From: Thozetella sp. PMI_491
Lineage: Eukaryota > Ascomycota > Sordariomycetes > Chaetosphaeriales > Chaetosphaeriaceae
NCBI GenBank assembly: GCA_021432635.1
Contig: MU270064.1
Span: 438,814 to 501,078 of the forward strand
DNA: 62,265 nt
Direction: 5' to 3'
This document shows positions 1 to 11,010 of the stretch, in pieces. The notes below the pieces were generated by a model. The model was not told the DNA's origin. It made no database searches and saw nothing but the letters and a program-made list of their open reading frames with translations. Each line of letters starts with the position of its first letter. Positions within the stretch are counted from its first letter, which is position 1. Position numbers and translations under genes: made by a program.

Positions 1-119
1 TTCGCCTCGCCTTGGATCGCAATACCTCCCTCAGAGACCTCCCTCAGAACTGCGCCTTCCGCGCCACCCCCTCAATCGGAACGAGTCACTCGGCGCGACG
101 GCTCGTCCACGGCTAGGCG

Positions 120-627
120 TCGGGCTTGGTCTTGACGATCTCGGCCCCTTCATGGTTCCCACCTGATGAAAAAGAAGGGTGCGAAGGCATCGGCATCAGC
201 TTCCTTGACTAGGATAGTACTGTAGTCCGGGCATAGGATGTGGCTGACTTCGAGCCCGATCTCCTGCGTGAATATGCTGCCTTTGGCGGCCGCGTCGGTC
301 CACTCGAAGTTCTCCTGGAGTACTAGCAGGTTGCAGCTGAAAGCGGTCCCGTGAGGTTCTGGCACTCGAGCAGTCATGGCCTGTTATGGAGGGAGGGGTG
401 TTAGTGGAGGGTGTGAGCCAGATTGGACTAGAACCAAAGGGAGAGTAGGTAGAAGGTAGAGGACTACAGGGGATACTCCAGGGTGCTTGTGTGATTTTGG
501 GCAGCCGGGAGGCGGGTGATAGTACTCCGTCCTGGTCCTGGACTTCAATTAGTGGCGGCATTACTCTGTTCTTCGAAGCAGAAAGAAATACCACCCAGCC
601 GGGTCTTACTCCAGGGGGGATATCCAC
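120..627 (-). CDS. Unrecognised gene fragment or hypothetical gene
   Basis: Two overlapping reading stretches run on the minus strand. The upstream one (627 down to about 430) begins near a DIPPGVRPGW stretch with a GTG/CTG, not an ATG. The downstream one starts with ATG at 377 (MTARVPEPHG) and contains the segment CPDYSTILVKEADADAF before a stop near 150. A plausible acceptor (CATCAG near 166) would extend it to a C-terminus ending KTKPDA at about 121. They could be exons of one small gene with an intron between about 430 and 385. I do not recognise the family, and no catalytic motif is evident. A decayed gene next to the repeat relic on its 5' side is equally possible. Confidence 0.22.
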
Positions 628-1323
628 AGCTTAAAATAGGTGGCTGATCGGCTGGCTGATCCTAATCCACACGTTAACTTAGCCCTTAATATAATACACA
701 GAGTATTAAGAGTTTTACCAGAGGTAAGGCAGGGACGCTAAGTTAACCAGGCTAAGGTACTACAAGGCCTATAGCGGGGGTTTTCATAGTCTTCTCAGTT
801 ACAGAGCTAACTTTAAAGATCAGGGTCAGGGGAAGCCTCGGGCTTCTTTCCCTGGGATCTAGTTAAGGCACCGGAGCGGGGATAGTTCCCCCTCGGTTCG
901 TTGGCGCAGCTGGCGCCAGTCGGCGCCGGTTCGCCTCAGGCCCTATGTTACAATATATTAATAGAGAGAGAGCTCTGCCGCTCTTATATCGCTACTAGCG
1001 AATAGGGGGTCCCTAGTTCCTTATACTATAGCTAGTGCCGGCTAACCGTTACTAGTTGCTAGCAGGCCTGATCTCGCAGCTGGTGATATGATATGCACTT
1101 AAGAAAAGTAGGCACTTTATACGACATTATATTATGCTTTATAACTCGAAAACTATATAAGCTAAGGCAGATAGCACCTTCTAGTAGTGGTATGTAAAAT
1201 CGAGCTTCGCTAGGCCTACACTAAGCGAGCTTAAATATGCTAAAAGAAGACCTGTTATCAGCTAAGTTTTATCTAACTACCTCCTTCGCACTACGTATCT
1301 ACCGGGAAACGATCCGATGCTCC
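628..1323. other. TA-rich intergenic relic without genes
   Basis: No coding signal. The stretch is rich in TA and in stop codons in all frames, with short direct and inverted repeats (CTAGC, GCTAAG, GGCGCC), and looks like an old transposon relic altered by C-to-T change. It includes the inverted repeat listed at 673-747. Confidence 0.4.
673..747. repeat. Nested inverted repeat, MITE-like hairpin
   Basis: GTTAACTTAGC at 673-683 is exactly complementary to GCTAAGTTAAC at 737-747. Inside it, CTTAATA (about 685-691) pairs with TATTAAG (about 703-709). Together they can fold as a long interrupted hairpin of 75 bp. The size and arms suit a degraded miniature inverted-repeat element. No target-site duplication was recognised. 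Confidence 0.4.
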
Positions 1324-2583
1324 TTATACCGCATTAAAATACTCTCTAGAAGGCTCTGCAACTTCTTCACCGGGAACCACTGGAGGTGCGAGAATAGGAA
1401 CACCATCTTTGCTCCACGAGACCTGCTTTACAAATGTTTGTCGGTACGCTCCGCACGAACCATTCGACTCTCGGTTGGCGTGATACACAATCCAGTCCTC
1501 GGTGCCATCGGGGCTCTTGAAGAAGCCGTTGTGGCCGGGCGCATAGATTGCCTCTGTTTCGTTCGTTTGCAGAAGTGGCTCCTCCAGCTTAGTCCAGGAT
1601 GAAGGTAGCAAAGGGTCAGCACCTGGCGTATATTTGAGGGCACCCAGCTTGTACACGGGGCCGTTGCATGAATCCGCAGAGTATACAATCCAAAGGTCGT
1701 CATTAGGAGAGGTTATGCCTGCTGGCCCCTCCAGAACACCGGAGACCGTCTTCTCCCAGTCGAGAGTCGGGTATGCAATCATGGTGGCGGGACCTACTGT
1801 TGTGGGCGACGTCATCTCGGCAGCCCAAAGGGAAGCACCTTCCGGAGACTCCGGGCCGTTAACAGCGGAGTACTGTCATTCAGGCTCAATTAGAGATAGC
1901 TCTGAGATGAATCGTTTCAACCATGAAGGGCTAATCGCGAAGGTTGCGAAGGCAATGAAGAATGACTTACGATGAAGTATCGCTTTCTGTTAATCTCGTA
2001 CGTGGTCTAGGTGCCGTCCAAGTCAGTTACCCAAACACAGAGCCTCCGCTCTCTAGTTGATCGCATTACTCACAGCATCTAGCATCCCTCCTGCATAGTT
2101 CGAGGGACGAACGCTGCCCAAGAGGATGTAGGGCTCGGAAAGGGGCGCCCCGGTCCCTCCTTCCAAGACCCATACGGACAAGCTCGGAAGTATCACGCCC
2201 CAGTCGGAAGACGAAACGCTTGTGGAAAAGTAGGCGTACCACCGACCGTCGATTCGCCATATCTCGGGAGCCCACCAGTTTGCAGCACGGGCTGGGTCCG
2301 ATCTGTCGGAGTAGATGACTTGAGGCGTCGCTGTCTTGAGGCCGTCAACAGTTGACGCCGCCGTGATCTCGACATCGGACCACGTCGTGGTGGTAAGGTA
2401 GTACCTGAATTCGTTGTCAGATTTCCAGTCCGCCTTAGAAGCACATTGGGGGCCCAACATTCCATTATAGAAGACCATAAAGGGGTCACTGCCGTTGAGC
2501 GTCTTGATTGGATTGACGAATGCGTAGGCCAAAGGAACACAAGCACCTGCGAGCGCTAACCATGATTGCTTGAAGCCTACCAT
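1324..2583 (-). CDS. Secreted GH43 glycosidase (alpha-L-arabinofuranosidase/arabinanase type)
   Basis: Predicted to cleave arabinose or related residues from plant cell-wall polysaccharides outside the cell. Three exons: 2583-2074, 2006-1971 and 1872-1324, with GTGAGT and GTAAGT donors, giving 364 aa, a normal GH43 size. The signal peptide is about residues 1-21 (ending PLAYA). The blade-1 motif NGSDPFM supplies the general-base Asp. LDA is joined by a 36-nt middle exon (TTYEINRKRYFI), then come PEGASLWAAEM, the EGPAG motif with the acid Glu, and YAPGHNGFF with IVYHAN near the end. A stop codon read straight through at 2007-2009 is the acceptor TAG of intron 1, so the gene is intact. Family identity is firm. 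The exact substrate (arabinan, arabinoxylan, exo- or endo-action) cannot be read from the sequence. Confidence 0.85.
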
Positions 2584-4236
2584 CCTGGTGAAGTCGTCCC
2601 AGCCACTAACAATCCTGTCTTAAAGCTAGGATAACGTCCCCTTTTAAATCTGCTGCTGTGTATAGGACGATTGGCCAGGTGTGAGAAGAGCGAATGGCAC
2701 CTCTAATGAACGAACCAGCCTTGGCCGTGCTGCCCGCACCGGCCGTCCCACCAAGGACCGGCATATCTTATCCCGAAGGGACACTGCCTAAACTTGGCGA
2801 GCGGTTGCGGGACTGCTCCCGGGCCAAGTGTTCCTAGTGGTAGTAGTTTCGGAATGAGAAATCTATCGCGCAGCGGGATTGGCTCGCTTGGTCAAAAGAC
2901 ATGTGACGTCCAACGATAATGCTACCAGACACGCGAAGTTCTCCGCCCCTAGTAACTCTATCCCCGCATAATGATCCCCCCCCGCTCCGATTGGCGCGTT
3001 TGCAGCTTTTCGATGTGGAGGCAAAGAGAAGAGCAGTAACAGGAAAAGAAACGATAACTACAGGGGCTTTGATTTATAGATTGAACACTCACAGGAGGCA
3101 CAAGTCACCCTTAAGGGTCGCGGCAGGTGCGCTCAGTTTCAGAACCGGACATGGCATATGTGGCTGGAAGGCTCCCGGCTCCACCGGCCATTTCGCTAAT
3201 ATAGTGTGCTGAAGGGAGGCAGTATTTTACGGCGGAGTAATATAGAGACGACTGGGATAAGCTAGGAAAGTCGTCAACAATAGATAATAACCTACCTGTA
3301 GTTTGGGGAATAAGGAGTCCCTAACCCCGCAAGCTAACCTGAGGGTCGGTCTACACCTGGCTGGACCGCAGTCGCACAAAGAGAGACTCCCAAATTTTAA
3401 ATACAGTATTAATTCACTCCAAGAAGAAGGTTTGCATAAGTATTAAAAGGACAATGTATCGATCCAATAGTCTTTTCTTTCCAACAATCAAGTCACTCCC
3501 GTTTTCCGCTAGTTTTGTTGAGCTCTTACAATACCTGATGAAGACCGACTGAGACATGGTATTTTTAGCAATCGATTGCTCTTGTCGGAAGGCTTTCTCA
3601 TCCAACATTATGCAACTTTCGGTCAATACAGCTCTCATTATTGGCTTGCCTCTCACGATGACGGAGTCACAGAATTTGTCTTATTCTGGGACCACAGCTG
3701 TAACCTCATAGACAGCAGATTTATCGTGCAAACAACGAGCGGCAGTTGCCTCGATATCGGCGGCAAAACGCCAGGAGCAAACGGGGGTACCGCTACTATT
3801 TCTCCAATACTACAATGTAAATATCAGATTCGAATCGAGACAAATACAATATTATATTCATCTTTTGCGGCGTATGGCATTCGCCCTGCGGGCCAACTGT
3901 GCTTTCTCGTCCGAGTCGTGCACACTCTACTACTTCTCTATATTTGTCTTTATTTATCATTCAGGCGGCTAATTGGCCCGAGGGAGGGGGTAGCTGACTC
4001 TTTCCGTGTATTCACTCACGACAACTAAGCGTTGACTACTATAATTCTCAATAGAGGAGTAATTCCCTCGTGCGAAAATGATTGGTCGCGCGAAAAGAAC
4101 GTGCTGAATGTAGGCCAAATTAAGCGAGCGATGATGCGAGGATGGATTTTGCCGGCCCAGTAACGGAGGCTTCCCCCCAAGACGCACACACTCGACACCT
4201 CTCAGTGGAGAGAAAGAAGAGGAGCAGACGATAGCC
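2584..4236. other. Intergenic, no supported gene
   Basis: This holds the divergent promoter space between the GH43 gene and bioB. A reading frame at about 3576-4028 contains a short ricin-lectin-like phrase (SGSCLDIGG) but no further repeats, so I do not call it. A stop-rich AT segment lies at about 3230-3480. Confidence 0.4.
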
Positions 4237-5577
4237 ATGATGGGGGCAATGGCCAACACAATAGCTACTAACGCTGCTCGACTCGCCGGTCTTCAGGGCC
4301 GACGGCTTGCTGTCTGCCATGCGCGATTGTCAACTGCCGCGCAGAGCCACGCCAGCACCCGGCCCGCGTTGACCCCTCACTCACTTCCGCAGTCCCCCCC
4401 TCCCGAAACCCGGCGGCAGGGGCAAGAGTCACCGGACGTTGCCCAAACGTCCCTTGAGCAGCGACGAATCTTGCTCGAGGCTGTCGCTGCCACTGCCTTG
4501 AAGCATGACTGGACGAGAAAAGAAATCGCTGCGATTTACTACCAGCCGCTCCTGGAACTGGCGTTTCAGTCGGTAAGTCTGCTCGTTGGTTGTCTATCTT
4601 TGTCTATTTGCATCCCTAGTGCTAATCTACTGCTCGTCCAGGCCCAGATCCACCGCCGGTTCCACAACCCGACCGAAGTACAGCTATGCACGCTCATGAA
4701 CATCAAAACGGGTGGTTGCTCCGAGGACTGCACGTATTGCGCACAGTCGACACGGTACCAGGGCGGAACGGGGTTGCAGGCAAAGCGGATGGAAAGTGTT
4801 GAGTCGGTGCTGGCGGCGGCCCGTGAAGCTCGGGACCGCGGCAGCACCCGGTTCTGTATGGGCGCGGCGTGGCGAGACATGCGGGGCCGCAAGGCCAGCC
4901 TGTCGCGCATCAAGGAGATGATAGCCGGGGTCAAGGCGCTCGGCATGGAGTCGTGCGTGACGTTGGGCATGATCAACGCGGAGCAGGCGCGGGAGCTCAA
5001 GGACGCCGGCCTGACGGCCTATAACCACAACGTCGACACGAGCCGGGAATTCTACCCCAGCGTCATCTCCACGCGCACCTACGATGAGCGCCTGCAGACG
5101 CTGGGACACGTCCGCGATGCGGGCATCAACGTCTGCTCGGGCGGTATTCTTGGCCTGGGTGAGACCTCCGAAGACCGCATCGGTCTGTTACATACTGTAT
5201 CCACGCTCCCGTCCCATCCAGAGAGCTTTCCTGTCAACGCGCTTGTCCCCATCAAGGGGACTCCGCTGGGCAACCGAGAGCCTATCGGGTTCCCTAGCAT
5301 GCTACGAACGATTGCCACGGCGCGCATCCTTATGCCTTCTACCATCATCCGCATTGCGGCGGGGAGAAAGACGATGGCTGAAGAGCAGCAAGCGCTCTGC
5401 TTTATGGCCGGCGCGAACGCCATCTTCACAGGCGAGAAGATGCTCACAACAGAGTGCAACGGTTGGGACGAGGATGCTGCCCTGTTTGGACGATGGGGGC
5501 TCGAGCCGATGAAGAGCTTCGACAAATCCCCGCTAAGGCCCGAGGAAGGGCCTGGTCAAGCCAAGGACGCCGCCTAG
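4237..5577 (+). CDS. bioB: Biotin synthase, mitochondrial radical-SAM enzyme
   Basis: Inserts sulphur into dethiobiotin, the last step of biotin synthesis. Exons 4237-4572 and 4642-5577 give 423 aa. The 69-bp intron (GTAAGT...CAG) has no in-frame stop, but removing it restores the family spacing AFQS-AQIHRR. The radical-SAM cluster motif CSEDCTYC gives Cys138, Cys142 and Cys145. Further family signatures are STRFCMGAAW, YNHNVDTS, RTYDERL, CSGGILGLGE, NALVPIKGTPL and CFMAGANAIFTG. The first 50 residues are rich in Arg, Ala and Ser and poor in acidic residues, as in a mitochondrial presequence. It is tail-to-tail with the BioDA gene, with only 148 bp between the stops. Either Met at residue 1 or Met2/5 could be the start. 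Confidence 0.95.
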   Translation: MMGAMANTIATNAARLAGLQGRRLAVCHARLSTAAQSHASTRPALTPHSLPQSPPPETRRQGQESPDVAQTSLEQRRILLEAVAATALKHDWTRKEIAAIYYQPLLELAFQSVSLLVGCLSLSICIPSANLLLVQAQIHRRFHNPTEVQLCTLMNIKTGGCSEDCTYCAQSTRYQGGTGLQAKRMESVESVLAAAREARDRGSTRFCMGAAWRDMRGRKASLSRIKEMIAGVKALGMESCVTLGMINAEQARELKDAGLTAYNHNVDTSREFYPSVISTRTYDERLQTLGHVRDAGINVCSGGILGLGETSEDRIGLLHTVSTLPSHPESFPVNALVPIKGTPLGNREPIGFPSMLRTIATARILMPSTIIRIAAGRKTMAEEQQALCFMAGANAIFTGEKMLTTECNGWDEDAALFGRWGLEPMKSFDKSPLRPEEGPGQAKDAA

Positions 5578-5725
5578 TGCTGCATAGACAGCAGTAGTCA
5601 GCTAGAGGCGTCAGAGCTGGATCTAGGTCAGAGCACGACACCGAAATCTGGGAAATAATAGTCCATCAACTTGCCTAGCTCTAAATATCGGGTTATATGG
5701 TATTCTGCTGAAAAAAAAAGGGCTT

Positions 5726-8430
5726 TTACGCCGCAAAGGTTTGACGTAGTAGCTCCTCTACTTGTCCAATACCACCCTCTGTCGTCTTCTGGCTAGCCAT
5801 GAGGTACAAAACGTTGCCCAGCACTCTACTGTGCACATTCCACAGCGGGGCAGTTTTCGTTCCTTCCGCACCAAGCAAGGCTGCCTGAATCACCCTCGCG
5901 GCATTGCTTTTGTACCCGCCCCCATCGCGCCCCTTCACATGGATGGCAAGGACGCTTCCGAGTGCCCACAGCCCGTCCACGATTGAAGTCTGTCGCGAGA
6001 GTGCGTCCAGGAATTCCGGGCTCCACATTGACCACACAAAGGTGTCTGCCTTATCCATGGCAGACTTGGCAGATTCTGAAGCCTGGGGCCGCCATCTAGC
6101 CTTGGCCCAGTCCCAGTCTCCGCGCGCATCTAGGGCGGACATGGTGGCAAGACTGCGGACGGCAACCTGGCAGCCAACCGCGTGGGCAGTGTAGCTGTGG
6201 CCATGCAGCAGGGCGTCGCTTTTGTCATCTGTCTCGAAGGCCCGGAAGATGCTCTCGGATGCCAACGTAGTGCAAAGCGGGACAAGGCCGCCCGTCAAGA
6301 GCTTGGCATGCACCGAGACATCCGCGTCGACCCCTAGAAACGATGCGGCGGAGAACCGGCCGAGACGATACAGCCCTGTGAAAACCTCATCAAAAACGAC
6401 GGGCAATCCTGTCCATGAAATCCTGTCCTCTACGAGTTCTCCAGCTTGCCCACGTTCCTCGGCGCTAGCAAAAAGGTGCGCTGAGCGGCGGACGGTGTTC
6501 ACGAGAGCCCGTTGGAACAGGGGGTCGCTGGAGATGTGTTAGCTAATTTTCCTCTTCGAACGACAGGATTCTTGGACGCCACGCACACAAAGAGCATACC
6601 ACCGGCGCCAAGGATGACGGGTTCCAAGATGAGGGCGCCGAACTTTCGGCCCTGCGACTGCAGGGCGCGTAGCGTGTCCGTGATGTAACTCTCGTATGCC
6701 TGGGCCTCACCCCGAGCCTCCCTACCTCGGACATCGAAGACGTGTTCCAGCGAGGAATATTCCCGGCCCAGCCCTAGGCTTCGCTCCAGTTCTTTTGGGA
6801 TTCGTGTGATCCATTTCCCCTCTGTCAGCTGTACAGTCGGATAGTCAAACCAAAACCCCCTGCCCTCGTACCACTCGACCTTCTCGTTGAACGTGCTCGG
6901 CTCGGCGCAGTTCATGGCCCCCATCGTATCTCCATGGTAGCTCCCCTTAAGGCCAACGATGTCAAGCTTCTCACCGGCCGACCAACCATAGCGCAGCCGT
7001 GTCGCACGCAGCGCCATCTTGATGGCAACCTCAGCACCTGTGCTGCCGTTGTCGGAGAAGAACACGCGCGTCAGCCGCGGGTTGGCCATGCCGCGCACGA
7101 GCTCGTTCGCCAGGGTCAGCGCCGGTTCGTGGATTGTTTCTGCGAACATGACGTGTCCGTACCGGCCAGCTGCATATGCGGCTGCGAGGCCTAGCTCTGC
7201 ATTGCCGTGGCCCAGCCCCTGCGTCCACCAGGAGGCCGAGCCGTCAAACGATGGCCGAAGCAGGGGCACGGGGTTTGTAGGAGCGGTCGTCTCAATCGCG
7301 CGGCCAGCGCTCATGGTAGGCGCCTGGAATAGTGATGCGGTAAATGTCTGGAAGTAGTCACCCTGGGCAGAATCAATGACGGTAATCTTGTCCGCCGTCA
7401 GGTGCTTCTGCTGCGTGAAGGGGTACCATATCCGCCTCTCGGCGTCATGCGCCATGGATTCGAGCCGGGCAATGCGATCGTGATGGCGTGATCCTAATTT
7501 CTCTAATACCTGCTGGATGGATATGTCGCGGCTCATCGCCTCGTAGTATCGCATCATATCCATGCGGTCTGATGCTGGGTCGATGGCGTTGCGCTCTGGC
7601 GGTGACGCCACTGCTGTAACCGGGATACCATGTTTCTCACCAAAGTAGTCCGCAAGATAGGTGTAGTTCTCGTACTTGGTGTCTCGGAACAGCAGAACCG
7701 CTTCGACATCGTACCCACGGATCTTGAGAGCCTCGAAAGCAGAGATGGTCTGCGAGATGCCCCCGAGCTTGGAATCGCCCACGAGAACAACAGGCAGCCG
7801 CAGAGGCATGTAGAGATCCGCCTGGGTCGTCCCAGATGGGCCCGGTGAGTGCACACCGCCAGCCGTCTCAATGAACAACCACGACAAGTTGGAAGACGCG
7901 TAGCGGGCTGCAGCAGAGTGGATCTCGGAGAGGAGCGTATCGTCCGAGGGGACTGGCTATATAGGTGCTGTGAGTCGGAAGCAAGTCACGTGTCAGACTA
8001 ACTAGATGATTTCCACCTTACCTGCTTCGTTATCCGTGCCGCCAGATGGGGGCTTGCGGCAAGATCATACTGTAATAACGTCCTTGACTCTACGCCGCGA
8101 ACGAAGCCTCTGATGTGACTAGAGACCCTCGTCAGTTAGTCTCAACGCATTGGGATTCTTGGCTCGAGTTCAATCTAAACAATCTGCTCGTTCTTTTAGA
8201 ATGGCATCGCACGTATCCAAACTGGGAGAATGTTACCTACACCTCTCATCAGCTTCATCATGGGGGCCCGTCGAGATTGGCTTGAGATAGGCCGTGTGTC
8301 CGTCCTGGGCCTGCCTTGTTGTGGCATTGCACAGGATCGTCGTAACAATTGTCTTTCCCACATCCGTATTGGCCCCGAAGACCTGGTACACCTTCAAAGA
8401 CCGCCACAAGATCGATCCGACCGGCGGCAT
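5726..8430 (-). CDS. bioDA: Bifunctional dethiobiotin synthetase / DAPA aminotransferase
   Basis: Fused enzyme that transaminates KAPA to DAPA and then closes the ureido ring to dethiobiotin. Four exons: 8430-8243, 8118-8022, 7956-6587 and 6527-5726, about 818 aa. The N-terminal BioD half has the P-loop GANTDVGKT (residues 19-27), YLKPISTGP, and the ETAGGVHSP and GDSKLGGISQTI signatures. The C-terminal BioA half has WYPFTQQK, SSWWTQGLGHGN-like substrate loops, FSDNGSTGAEVA, SYHGDTMGAM, VFDEVFTGLYRLGR (PLP-ring Asp) and HAKLLTGG (Schiff-base Lys). The start MPPVG was chosen because the upstream in-frame Met adds 22 residues of low-complexity sequence. The exon 1 donor is GTGTAG and the exon 3 donor GTGCGT, both weaker than usual. 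The fusion is the standard fungal form. Confidence 0.92.
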
Positions 8431-8933
8431 TCTCTCCTGTCCGCTAGTCCGTGTCGACCTGCCGCTATGTACAATTCTTGCTCTATGATGTAGCACTCCA
8501 AAAACGAAGATGCATCACAATAATGCGGTATAGTTCGGGCCAGTGCTGTGGTTATCACCGGACTATCGCTGTGCTTCGGGATGCTGTATATAGCGTGGAT
8601 GACCGTGCTCTTTCTCGGCTCTATGCTCAAGCTATGCTCTTAAACGGCTTGCGCGGATAATGGCCCTGTTTGTAGCTTTCTGAAATAGGCAGTTCTATCT
8701 AATTTATCCCGGTTCAACCCTGGTTCCACATCGATCTGAGCTGGCCCGCCTAAATGAACCTTTTAGGCAGATAGGTGCTAGGGTGGATGGAATCGTTTCA
8801 TTTGGCCAGGGCGATACAGTGCTGGTCGACACTGAGGGGTAGCGAGATGACTGGTGCGTGGTTTTTTTCTTCTGCGTTGAGTCTGACTTGACTAGTTTAC
8901 AATCTGTGTCTTCTTGTTCCGCAACGTGCAGAT
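8431..8933. promoter_or_regulatory. Shared divergent promoter of bioDA and bioF
   Basis: About 500 bp separate the two start codons, so both genes must draw their control from here. No strong repeated element was seen. The region just upstream of bioF holds a possible 5' leader with an intron-like GT...CAG ending just before the ATG (TGCAGATATG). Confidence 0.5.
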
Positions 8934-10399
8934 ATGACGAACAGGCCGCCGAGTCGATTGGAACAATTGCTGGCCGGTCATCTCGCCCGCCGGAAGGAGA
9001 ACAACCAATTTCGCTCTCTTACCACTGTCACTCCCGGTACAGTGGACTTCTCTTCCAATGCATATCTCTCTTTGGCATCAAATGTTGAAATCCAAACCTC
9101 TTATCTGGCTAAACTGGAGTCCCAACTCGTTACGCCAGTCCCCAGACATGGGAGCGGCCTCCTCGGATCAGGCGGGTCACGCCTACTAGACGGTAATTCG
9201 GAGCTAGCCGAGAGACTCGAGCATAGTGTAGCCAAGTTTCACGGCGCTGAGGCAGGCCTGCTCTTCAACTCGGCCATGGACGCCAACGTCGGCCTTTTCA
9301 GTTGTGTTCCGCAGCCGGGCGATATACTCGTGTTTGACGAATTGATCCATGCTAGCGTGCACGACGGCATGAGGTTAAGTAGAGCCACTCGGCGGATTCC
9401 ATTTGCGCATAATTGCGTTCGTGAAGAGACCGCAGGGAACAGCGCACCTGTTACCGAGTCGACACCGAGATTGAAAGCTCTTGAAGTGGTCTTGAAAGAC
9501 CTTCATAGCGGTTCGGACGGAGACAGAATCAAAGATGGATCCAAAAACGTGTTCATTGCGGTCGAAGGAATATACAGCATGGACGGAGACGTGGTTCCCC
9601 TCACTGATGTTGTCGAGTGTGTCGAGCGGCATCTGCCATTGGGGAACGGGTACATTATTGTCGACGAAGCGCATTCCGTTGGTGTCCGAGGTGACAAGGG
9701 CCGTGGACGCGTGTGCGAGCTCGGGTTGGAAGACCGTATCTGGGCCCGCGTCGTAGGGTTTGGGAAAGCGCTGGGCTGTGCTGGAGGTATTTCTTCTCTC
9801 CTACAGCGTTCACATCGTACGTTCCGCTTACCATATAAACTCAAGGAATCGTGTTATGCTCGCAGACTACGCGGTCATATCTCATCAACTATGCTAGAAG
9901 CCTGATTTATACAACGGCCATGGCGTTTACCTCCTTGGCAAGCATAGAAACCGTGTACGAGTTTTTAACAGCTGGACGGGCCGAACCCTTGGTTCTACAC
10001 TTAAGGGGCATCATATGTCACACCCACAATATGCTTCTATCTATATGTTCTCGCCACCGACCTTTGCGTAGGCTTTTACATGCAAACGCTGATACGCCAC
10101 AATCGCCCATCATCCCGCTTTTCACGTCCTACCCGCGTAGTTTGGCCCGGCACTGCCAGCAAAACGGCTTCATGGTGCGCCCCATCGTGGCTCCCACGGT
10201 GCCCAAGAGGAGTGAGAGAGTGAGGATATGCCTCCATGCTGGAAATACCATCGACCAAATCGACAACCTAGGCAGAACAATTGAGATATGGTTGGTTAAC
10301 TGGACAGAGTCGAAAGGGCCAGAAGAAGAAATGCAAGAATTGGCAGCGCTATCTCCACCAGGATCTTCAAAAACAGCAGGTATGGAGGGCAAATTATAA
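8934..10399 (+). CDS. bioF: 7-keto-8-aminopelargonate (KAPA) synthase
   Basis: PLP enzyme that condenses a pimeloyl thioester with alanine to make KAPA, the entry step of the ring pathway. Exons 8934-9786 and 9846-10399 give 468 aa. The 59-bp intron interrupts the codon just after the PLP Lys motif GFGKALG (Lys278). Family signatures: HGSGLLGSGGSRLLDGN, FNSAMDANVG, DELIHASVHDG, GIYSMDGDVVPL and IIVDEAHSVG with the PLP-ring Asp. The C-terminal part carries NADTPQSPIIPLF and RICLHAGNT. It ends in GKL, which is only a marginal PTS1; fungal BioF proteins are reported to be peroxisomal. It is transcribed away from bioDA. Confidence 0.93.
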
Positions 10400-11010
10400 G
10401 AGGATTAAAAAAGGCGAGAAAAAAGCGAAGTAAGAGGTATTAAAATATACGAAGGGTTGTGCACGGAAGCGTATAGAGCTGGTCATCGGGTGGGGTCGAT
10501 GTAAGAAGGAGACGGAGTGACTTTACCTGTTAGTTCAGATGGCTAAGCGTGGATCGAGCTATTAGATCGTATCCGTATGACCCGAGAGAATGAACAGCTC
10601 GTAAATCTAAATGCCAAAGCCCCCATCAATCTATTTAATGCACGGCAAAACGCACACCTAAGTTGTCTCGTATAGGGAAATTAGGGTAATATAGAAGGGT
10701 ATTAACTAACTGTGTTTTATACACTTATTTGGTACTTAATCTGAAAGTTAGAGCTAGATGGTTAGAGACGTTGATACATTTAACAGTTTTTTAACTAGCA
10801 GTCTTATATGAACCATTAGAATTGCCGCGTCAATCATCAGCCAGCAGCTAGCAGCCAATAACGTAAACAGAGTGTTGGTTACCATCTCTCTCCTGTTTTC
10901 TTGCTATTAGCAGCCCTGCTCTGTTACATCCTTTGAAACCCCGACACTCATTTGCATCTGCTTACATTGGCCTAAGCAAACCCAAAAGCAACCTTCTTTC
11001 TTCTTAGGTC
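10400..11010. other. Intergenic between bioF and the HET-ANK gene
   Basis: Convergent 3' space. It is moderately AT-rich around 10640-10800 with TTAGGGTAA-like stretches. No gene or RNA was recognised. Confidence 0.4.

Noticed and set aside
2007..2009. In-frame TAG in the GH43 gene as a nonsense mutation
   Set aside because: It is the acceptor of a well-formed intron (GTGAGT donor, CTGAC branch), and the exon after it continues the family sequence.
3576..4028. Ricin-lectin-like phrase in a 150-aa frame
   Set aside because: Only one short match (SGSCLDIGG) without the QxW repeats or secretion signal of such lectins.
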